Origin: Trachythela sp. YZ-2020
Taxonomy: Eukaryota > Cnidaria > Anthozoa > Malacalcyonacea > Clavulariidae
Direction: 5' to 3'
Assembly (NCBI GenBank): GCA_016169945.1
Contig: JADLSH010000367.1
Location: forward strand, 620,001-684,000
Length of the DNA: 64,000 bases
This document shows positions 55,801-64,000 of the stretch, piece after piece. The notes beneath the pieces are model-generated. The model saw only the letters and a list, made by a program, of their open reading frames with translations, was not told the DNA's origin and did not search any database. How positions within the stretch are numbered: position 1 is the stretch's first letter; each line of letters starts with the position of its first letter. The translations under genes and the position numbers were made by a program.

Positions 55801-58640
55801 TTGAAAGGGTTAAAAATCGCATGCTTAAATATTAATAGCCTATCTAAGCACATTGATGAACTTCGAGTAATTATGCTAAATAATTCCTTAGATATCCTTT
55901 CTATCAATGAAACTAAAATTGACGAGTCGGTTTCGGACGACGAAATAAACATTAGCGGTTTTCAACTAATTCGAAAAGATCGCAACGGTTACGGAGGCGG
56001 TGTATTGATGTATATTCGGGAGACTATTCCCTTTAGCGAACGGAATGACTTACTAACGGCATGCTCGCTGGAAATATTATGTGTTGAAATTAGTAGACCA
56101 TGCAGTAAGCCATTCTTAGTATCTACATGGTATAGACCCCCTGGCTCAGTTACTCGCTTGTTTGATGATTTCGAAAATTTTCTGAGAAGATGTGACTTGG
56201 AAAACAAAGAATTATTACTTATGGGTGATCTAAATTGTGATGTTAGTAAGTATCAAACTGATGCTCACACGCGTAGGCTTCTATTTCTTTCATGCATCTA
56301 CCAATGTGAGCAGTTATTTAACGCACCCTCACGGGTTACGAGCCCGTCAGCAACCTTGATCGATTTTTATTTGACTAATTAGAAAGAAAATATTACAAAA
56401 TCCGGAGTTATTCATCTTGGTATATCCGATCACAGTTTGATTTTTACCGTTAGAAAATTTTTTACTCCAAAATCTCGACAAAGTGTAAGATATGTCCGTA
56501 ACTTTAAAAATTTCAACGCTACGGACTTCCTTAATGACCTATCACAGATACCATGGGAAAATGTGACACAATATGCTAACCCAAACTCTTGTTGGCATTT
56601 ATGGAAATCATTTTACTTGCAAATACTTGACCGACATGCACCATTTAGATGCATGAGAACCGAGGTAACTCACTTCCGTGGATTACTCCAAATATAAAAA
56701 TCTGATGAGAGCAAGAGATTTTCACAAAAAGAAAGCAGTGAAATTTAATTCCCAATTACACTGGTCGAAATACAAAGACACTCGCAATAAAGTTAACTCT
56801 GAATTGTATAAATCCAAAAGAGTTATTTTTGCGACAAATTTGAGTTTGTGCGCAGACCAAAGATCTCAAACAAAGTTGGCACCATATTAATCACCTTTTG
56901 GGTAAGAATTACAAATCAAACAACATTCCCCAATTAATAATAGGCGATACTATTGTTTCTGATAATTTACTGATAGCTGAGGCCTTTAACGACTTCTTTG
57001 TGAGCATTGGGCCAAAATTATCTGCTGAAATTGACCCGACGCCACGGACTTGTCAGAATCAGAAAGTCCCGTCACTAGTCCAGAGACTCTATTTACCCTG
57101 TCTGAAATTAGTGAATACGAAGTATTTCTTTTGTTAAGTAATCTTAAATCATCAAAATCGACTGGCCTTGATTCTATCCCCGCAAGGGTACTTAAAATCT
57201 CAGCTGAAATAATTAGCCCTTCTCTAACGTGGATTTTTAATCTCTGTATCAAATCCGGTGTCTACATAGATGATTGGAAGAAGGCTTAGGTTATACCCAT
57301 TTATAAGTCAGAAGATAGAAAAAAATGTGAGAATTATCGCCCAATATCAATCTTACCAATTATTAGTAAAATTTTTGAGAGATCCGTTTTTAATCAATTA
57401 TATGAATTTCTGAACGCCAATTCTCTACTCTCTAAACATCAATTTGGGTTCCGCCTAAAAATTCTACTCTGGCAGCTCTCATTCAGATGTGTGATGCATG
57501 GTATGAGAGCATGGACAATGGTGAATTGAATGGTGTTGTTTTGTTGATATCCGAAAAGCTTTTGACTCTATTAATCATAACATTCTACTGCGCAAAATGA
57601 AAGAACAATTTGGGATTTCAAATATTGAATTAAATCTGTTCGAGTCCTATCTTTCTGACAGGGAACAGATGTCATTTGTTAATGGCGAAATGTCAGCTCC
57701 AAAAAGGATTGTATGTGGGGTTCCTCAAGGATCCATATTGGGCCCCCTATTGTTCTTACTTTATATAAATGATTTGCCTGATTGTCTTGAGAAGACAACC
57801 CTTGTTTATATGCTGATGATTCACAGATATTTTCTTCTGCAAAAGACTGTACAGAACTGAATGCTAATTTAAATCATGACTTAAACAATGTTAGTCAATG
57901 GCTCGTCAAAAACAAACTGCAGCATCATTCAACAAAAACTAAATTAATGTATGTCGGATCCTATCACAACCTTGCTAAAATTGACAATGATCTTCCGTAA
58001 TGATTAATGACCAACTGATTCCTAGAGTGCATTCAATCCCGTGTTTGGGAGTTAAACTTGATGAAACATTGAGTTGGGACGACCATATTGAAATGGTTTG
58101 CAAAAGCCGGGGCTGGCATTGGGGTTCTGAGGCGTATTAAGCCCTATGTTCCTGCAAACACCTTGATATCAATTTATAATGCTCTCGTACAGCCTTATTT
58201 CGATTACTGCTCTCCTCTTTGGGGCACCTGTAACAAAACCCTGAGAGATAAATTACAAAAGTTCCAAAATCGGGCCGCCAGAATAATAACTGGCGCCAGT
58301 TATGAATTAGATCTGCTGACGTTCTCCGATCTCTTGACTGGGAAAATTTGGAAACACGATGGTACTTATCTAAGGCTACATTCGTATATAAAGTCTTGAG
58401 CAATAGTGCTGCACCGACCCTGAAAGATTCATTCTTAAGTAGGAATACTTTACAAGATAATTATAATCTTAGAAATTCCCAAACCGATCTGGCCCTTCCA
58501 AAGCCAAAAAGAGAATTTCTTAAAAGAAGCTTTAAATACAGCGGGGCTTTTATGTGGAATGACCTCCCGCTTGAAGCTAAGCTAGCTCAATCAGTTTCCT
58601 CGTTTAAAAATTGTATCAAACAAAATATTCGATGTTAATA
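55801..58640 (+). pseudogene. CR1 LINE ORF2 (endonuclease and RT), several frameshifts
   Basis: Endonuclease 55801-56500: CLNINSLSKHIDEL, INETKIDE, TWYRPPGS, LMGDLNCDVSK, and after a TAG at 56380 the SDH motif (LGISDHSLIF). RT: SKSTGLDSIPARVLK (57150), ENYRPISILPIISKIFE (57331), GVPQGSILGPLLFLLYINDL (57718) and YADDSQ reached only after a frame shift (57808). Thumb 58088-58399: IYNALVQPYFDYCSPLWG. C-terminus: YSGAFMWNDLPLEAKLAQS (58540). At least four frame breaks, so inactive. Confidence 0.85.
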
Positions 58641-58870
58641 ACCAAGTCATATCTCTACCTGGGACACACCGTAATCTTCAGTAGCCTTCATTTCTCAGTT
58701 TTGATAATGTATATAATTTATGTATATAGTTGCATGTCCTCTTTATATCCTTCCTTTTTTTTACTATGTAATATTTTTATATTGACGCCTCCCGTGGAAA
58801 TCAACTTTTACATAGTTGTCGGGGCTAGCGTCTTTAAATAAAGTGTGTAATAATAATAATAATAATAGGC

Positions 58871-59446
58871 AAGACAGCAACAACGTCAAACAGGACGTGA
58901 AAATAAATGTAGCCTATATCGTCTGTGGATGTGCATAAAGAAATATTTTCACGTTCTGTCCGCAGTTCTTTGCGTTACCGATAGGATGAAAATTAGGATA
59001 GAAAACTTCGTTGGGGCAAAGCGAGCTACAAAGAACACTTTATAAATAATTCCATAATCCAATTAACAATTTTTTTTTATTATTTCCATCTCACAATATA
59101 ATAATTTAACTACCGTTTTGAATTATATATATTCACATTTTATCACATAAATTAAAGAATGAAAAGATGAATTCTAAATACTTCACGCAAACAAGGAAGT
59201 CTATGGCAAGATAATGAAGCAAGAATCTCGAACCAGCAAGATTGATCTATATGAACAGTCCTAGCACTGAACATCATCATTATCATCACACTACAGCTCC
59301 CTGGTTTGTGTGGTACATTTAAAGCGCGGCTCGGCACTCGGCAGGCAGGTAGTGTACTGCAAGACATGAATACCCCCAAGGCACAGCCCATGTCCGTAGC
59401 GCACTTCAACAGTACTGAAGCAAATTTTACAGAAGCCTGGATATCG
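58871..59446. other. Intergenic / 3' flank of the GRAMD-like gene
   Basis: Between the LINE tail and the stop codon of the next - strand gene. The 85-codon - strand ORF at 59152-59409 is downstream of that stop and shows no motif. The region probably contains the 3'UTR. Confidence 0.4.
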
Positions 59447-62400
59447 CTACGTATTCAATGGTTTCTCCACTTCCTTTTGTAATTCACTTAATGAGTCTTG
59501 CACCTGTATGTAAAAGAATGGCATACATGAACACATTTCATTGTTGGAAATTTATATATGTAGATTGTTGCAACATTGCAAAATTTCGTTCTTTGCCACG
59601 GTCAAAGTTTTTAGAAGCGAAGTTGCAGTTACAGTATGACAGTGGCGTAACTATAACTGACTGTGTAGGCTAATTCGCCAGCTACAGTGTATTTTGGGCT
59701 ATTAACAAGGGACCTCTATTGCACAAACTAACCTGCTGTAAGAACTGCATAGATGTCGACAGAACATGTTGCCACCTAAACAATACATAAAACAACAATA
59801 ATATGATAACCTATGAGTTACTATCACAACAAGTTGCCTGGAACAGCGACCTCCTCATGAGGGCTACTGGCGCTGAACTCCGACGGTCGCATGCAGTACT
59901 GGGACACGTTGTATGAGGCTTAGTTGTGGGGTTAGCTAAAACATTTCAATCTCAATATTTATGAATGAGTAATATGAAATCGTCTCAGAACTATAGGTCC
60001 ACGATATAAATTTAACACGTCCATGGCATGCACGACTTGTTGTATGTTATAAAGTTTATGATATATATAATAGGACTTTGGTGCACCTTCACACAGATAT
60101 CAACTATTTTTGCGTGCTAAAGTTCCTAATATCTACATTTATTTGAGCCCTGGCATATAGCTAAAACTTACCTTTTAAACTGAACGTTTTGAATATATTG
60201 TTGTTTGTACAGTAGACTACGAAACTCGTCCATGTTTGTTGGTAAGTCACTAGAAAAACCATGGAAACTGTATAAGGATTTTACATCATAAATTGTTCCA
60301 TATAATACAGTAGGTCTCACTTTGATTAGAACGTGCAATGGAGAGCAGTTATTTATGGCAAGTTTACATTATTAATGTAATGTTATTCATGGCAAGTTTA
60401 CATTATTATTACATAAATAATTTAAGTTACATTAAGTTATTTATGGGACTTTCCCGACTGATATTGTTATTAAAGTACACATCTATTCAATCACATTCTT
60501 TAGGCTAAGGAGGAGAAATTCACAACCCAATCGCATGTGGAAAGGGCATTAACTGTCAGTCCGCTACCATGCACGCACTTTTTTCTATACACTCAGTACC
60601 ACTGTATATACTGTATATGGGCCACCAACTCAGTGAAATGAAGAACATGGACCAAGGCCAAAAAACGAACTGGGCATGCACACATTTTAACATAGAAGTT
60701 ATTACATACAGTCGTTTTTACTGTGCACTGCGGTTGACTTACTTTGGGGATAAACCAATAGTCTCCCATGATTTTGTTGAATGTTCGAGTGAAATTACTC
60801 TGTAGCTGAGATAGATGTTTAAAACGATTAAGAGCATTAACCTAAAAGGAAATAAAATATTTACTATAAGTACTAAAGAAAATTGAAATTGTTCATTTTT
60901 TCTGTTGTCTATATATAGATCTAATAAGCATATTAAAATTATTGTTGGCTAAGAATAAAACAGTTTTATAAACTTACAAAAATGTGAAGGCACAAAGAAA
61001 CCAATTGCTGTCTCTGTAAGTAAAATGAAAATATATTTAATTTTGAATTAAATATACCAGAAAAATTTGTTCATTAACGAATAGACTTTTACACTTCGCA
61101 GCTAAGCCCAACACATGCAGAATCTTATAATCCTCCCCGTAGACAAGCTATCCCACAAGTTTACTAACACTTCGGTTGTTTTACAGGAAGAAAATGCACT
61201 TTTGCATTGTTTATGACTGTATTGTTTACACTTGACTGTAATGAATGCAACATGCTGTTAAACCATGATTTGGGATGCAAAAACTTGTTTCTTGACGGTG
61301 TTTGGATTGTATACAAAATATAGGCACGCTATAATCCCAACCACAGATTTTCAGAAAAAAAATCTTCTTAATTCTTATATTCATTATCAGAAGATTTAAG
61401 GCAAATATAAGAAGATTTTCAATATTCAAACAAAAACTTAATGACGTCACAATATGATGTCATTTTGGTGATTTGTATGATGTTTATACGAAGTGTCAGC
61501 AGTCCTTGAAACTCAGGTCGGCATTCGGCAATGCCGACCTAAATGCCGACCTGCAAAGCGATATGTGTAGATTTAGGTCGGCAAAATTTTGCCGACCTAC
61601 TTTCAAATACGTCTCGGCATTTTTTTCCGCGAACGCATCTTTCACATACGCATTTTCAACTATGATGTTTTAATTATCAGGTTTTGATCATTTAAGCTTG
61701 CGTAGTCAAAATACGCTTTGCGAGTATCAAATTGACATGTTTATGCACAAGCAAATACATATTTTCGTGCTCACGATCTTGTCATTGGTTGTCAATGGAA
61801 TTTGCTTGCTCATGGTCATGCTATATGTATATATGCACTGTTCGATTGGAGTTCATACATTTTGTTAGTTGTTTTGTTTGCTATTGGACCCTATTGCAAT
61901 TAATTGCTGTTTATAATACGCGTATTTGCAGCAAGCAAATTAAATTTTCATTTGGAAATTGTCTATTTGTTTTGAAAATATTTGCCGACCTAGATTGAGA
62001 ATTATCGCTTTTAGGTCGGCAATTTCTTGCCGACCTGAAATTTCGGGAGTTTCAAGGACTGTGTCAGGCATGCAGTTGTCATGTAGATCTGTTGGTGAAA
62101 AACCTGTAGTTGTCATGCAGTTGTCATGTAGATCTGTTGGTGGTAACAATTTTACATTAAAAATGACTGATTTACATAACAGACAATTTTGATTTCTTGA
62201 ATAAAGCTATAGAAAAATTGAATAATATAAGAAGATATAAGAAGAAATTTGGTCTAAAAGAAAATCTTCTTAAAATAACATAAGATATAAGAAGAAATAA
62301 TATAAGATTTGCCATCCTTGATCCCAACCGTATATACAGTAAGCTCCCCTCAAAATATAAGCCCCTTCGTGCATAGGCACATAAAAAAATACTCCACAAA

Positions 62401-63352
62401 CACTTACCTCCAAATACGGTTTGCAAACGACGAAAATCGCCCACTAACTTTTTCAGATGAGATAGCGACAGATTCACCTACACCAACGACGTAAAAACAA
62501 TGTAACGTATTGGGATATTGAAGTTTATACAGTGATTGGCTAGTGTGCATGGGGACGTGCGTCAAGAACTCGATGAAGTCATGAATCGCTTCTCAAATAC
62601 CGTATTTACCCGATTAAGCGACGCCCCTGAATAAGCGCCGTACAGTATGAGAGCAAAAATATTAAAATGCGCTGTCCTCGAATAAACGCCGCACTAATTC
62701 ACAACAACCCAGCGCTCAATCGAACATTTAATATCCTGTACTATACATTGTTTTGAAGTACAAAGGGAGTATATCTCAATTCTCTGTCGTTTAACTCTAT
62801 CTGCAGAACTTTGGAAATACGCAGTTTCGTTGTGAAGGCAGATACAAATAGAATAATTATTGAAGAGTGCCGCCCTCAAATAAGCGCTGCATCAAAAACA
62901 CTAAGTAAATACACTGGCTACACTGATACAGTACCTGTTTTCTGAGCTTCATCTCCTTTTATTTCTTTCTCGTGTATTTGCTGGCGTGAACGTTTTCTTG
63001 ATGAATTTAATCTTCTTCTTAAGTTTACAACGGATTCATCTTCTACCGTCCTTATAAAACCCTCTAAAAATATCAAAATAGAATTTAAGATAATAAGAGA
63101 TAACTACGGTGCAATGAGGATCAATTCATTTATAAAATATAAAGCTTTTCAATGCTAAAAAGAGCACTATTGGTCAACTCTCCGACGAAAGGCCTTCAAT
63201 AGAAATGTCGGATTTCTTTTCTAATTTTTATAGGCGTGCGATTGAATATCATGCATGCAGAACCGTATCAATTAGTAGTAAATTTAAGTTGTACTTACTT
63301 AAAAACTCAAAAAACGTTGACAATGCTTCCGTAGAATTCTTTGTTATCATAT
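59447..63352 (-). CDS. C-terminal part of a GRAMD1/Aster-like membrane protein (seven exons, 5' incomplete)
   Basis: Exons 63352-63299, 63063-62935, 62477-62408, 60841-60743, 60249-60172, 59775-59733 and 59503-59447 (TAG stop) all keep phase (1,1,2,2,2,0) and give about 176 residues. Order: helical STEALSTFFEFLKGFIRTV, a basic stretch (RRRLNSSRKRSRQQ), acidic/polar linker, FANRIWR, then one transmembrane segment (LMLLIVLNIYLSYRV), then about 65 residues (LPTNMDEFRSLLYKQQYIQN, RWQHVLSTSMQFLQQ, VQDSLSELQKEVEK). A C-terminal TM followed by a short helical luminal tail is the pattern of GRAMD1 (Aster) sterol-transfer proteins at ER-plasma membrane contacts. The GRAM and VASt domains would lie on exons beyond 64000, so the family is inferred from the tail only. 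Confidence 0.75.
61500..62061. mobile_element. TIR element in a GRAMD-like intron, with 6-bp TSD
   Basis: The termini CAGTCCTTGAAACTC and its exact inverse at 62047-62061, flanked by TGTCAG on both sides (61494-61499 and 62062-62067). Both subterminal regions contain palindromes built from AGGTCGGC...GCCGACCT (61515-61600 and 61982-62039). 562 bp, with no ORF. Confidence 0.75.
62071..62143. repeat. Short tandem duplication
   Basis: CATGCAGTTGTCATGTAGATCTGTTGGTG occurs twice, separated by a short spacer, directly beside the TIR element. Confidence 0.75.
62593..62912. mobile_element. Diverged relative of the MITE at 23122
   Basis: AAATACCGTATTTACCCGATTAAGCG at the left and CAAATAAGCGCTGCATC near the right resemble the TIR and subterminal GCGCTTATT blocks of the element at 23122-23530, and the middle shares TTCCAAAG-like segments inverted. 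The right terminus is eroded. Confidence 0.5.
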
Positions 63353-63478
63353 CTGTTGAATGAAAGAGAAAATATAAATACATTTAACCAATGCCGGTAA
63401 AATGTACTTCACGAGAGAGTGCCTTTTCCCGTGTTGGTCGCATGACACGAGTGCTTCCAGTCCCTTGTGTAGTAAATA

Positions 63479-63855
63479 TCAAGATTTTTTCTCGGCATCT
63501 CGTTCGATAGGACTGATAGTAGGTGTTTGCAAATGGAATATTCGAACGAAAATTTATATACATTTTAAGACCTAGCCAGGAGCAGTTGCGAAAAATGCAA
63601 CTTTAAGCCCCCTAGCAGGAATCGAACCTGCGGCTCTGCGATTCTGGTGTAGCGCTCTAACCAACTGAGCTACTGTACAGAGTCCAGTTGCTGAGCATTA
63701 ACCAACCGCAAATTCGTGTATATATGATGGGAGTGATGCCAGTATATGGTATGGGTAAATATTAAGATTTTTCCTCGGCATCTCGTTCGATAGGACTGAT
63801 AGTAGAAGGTGTCTGTAGATGGAATATTCGAACGAAAATTTATATACATGAATTC
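63479..63855 (-). repeat. tRNA-derived SINE unit with direct-repeat flanks
   Basis: A box GTAGCTCAGTTGGTTAGAGCG and a perfect T-arm (GCAGG TTCGATT CCTGC) on the - strand at 63607-63684. A 5-bp insertion before the A box and an unpaired acceptor stem argue against a real tRNA. The spacer CATCTCGTTCGATAGGACTG...AATTTATATACAT occurs on both sides (63497-63564 and 63779-63848), so units are arranged head to tail. Confidence 0.75.
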
Positions 63856-64000
63856 TGACAGTTTTACCTGTGTGAATTACAGCAGATTTGTGAGTTGTAT
63901 GGAGCCATATTTGGCGTTTTAGATAATATATTGTCTATATAATATTGTCTTATGTATTGTTGCATGTTCTACCACTGTCATTTTGCCTTTAATTCTAACC

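Larger units (their letters stand above)
54378..58870 (+). mobile_element. CR1-like LINE, nearly full length
   Basis: ORF1 with an esterase-like domain, then a frame-broken ORF2 (endonuclease and RT), then an (AAT)n tail at 58846-58867. The 5' border is uncertain and may lie upstream near 54000. Confidence 0.85.

Overview
This window is eukaryotic nuclear DNA from an AT-rich invertebrate animal genome. The coding exons are short, have canonical GT/AG borders and keep phase across introns. The intergenic and intronic DNA is crowded with CR1/L2-type LINEs, a tyrosine-recombinase (DIRS/PAT-type) retrotransposon, hAT and other terminal-inverted-repeat elements, fold-back elements, tRNA-derived SINEs and hammerhead-ribozyme motifs. 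The mixture suggests a cnidarian or a similarly early-branching metazoan, but the species cannot be fixed from sequence alone.

Host genes supported by splice-phase-consistent exons: (1) an ankyrin-repeat TRP-type cation channel on the + strand, six coding exons from 11152 to 19673, 846 aa; (2) a METTL27-like SAM-dependent methyltransferase on the - strand, three exons from 44638 to 37388, 224 aa; (3) an unrecognised 115-aa single-pass membrane protein on the - strand, two exons, 49584 to 49157; (4) the last seven exons of a - strand gene, 63352 to 59447, whose C-terminus looks like a GRAMD1/Aster-type membrane-anchored protein and whose 5' part lies beyond the window; (5) a weaker two-exon acidic protein candidate on the - strand, 5282 to 4631.

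Layout: 1-0.5 kb holds a SINE broken by a TIR element filled with telomere-like repeats. 0.5-9 kb is mostly unannotated, with the weak gene and a LINE tail. 9.2-10.6 kb holds nested TIR and fold-back elements. 11-19.7 kb is the TRP gene, with fold-back elements in its introns. 21-26.6 kb holds degraded LINEs, including a near-perfect 2.19-kb tandem duplication with a 4-bp microhomology junction. 26.64-33.39 kb is a young PAT-like retrotransposon with split direct repeats, inserted precisely into the 3' end of a LINE. 33.4-37.2 kb holds LINE fragments, MITEs, a SINE and a minisatellite. 37.4-44.6 kb is the methyltransferase gene, with an antisense LINE and two hammerhead-like motifs in its introns. 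45.3-47.7 kb is a composite repeat region and a LINE fragment. 49.1-49.6 kb is the small membrane-protein gene. 50.3-53.1 kb holds a minisatellite, a hAT element with an exact 8-bp target duplication, a palindrome with an intact hammerhead core, a 420-bp fold-back element and two SINE units. 54.4-58.9 kb is a CR1-like LINE with an esterase-type ORF1. 59.4-63.4 kb is the GRAMD-like gene, with a TIR element in an intron, and the window ends in a further SINE unit.

The strongest candidates for new biology are the PAT-like element (intact RT/RNase H and recombinase, identical long repeats, and a gag that appears to be spliced over an intron containing tandem repeats), the telomere-repeat-filled MITE, and the hammerhead motifs with a loop-less palindromic stem III.
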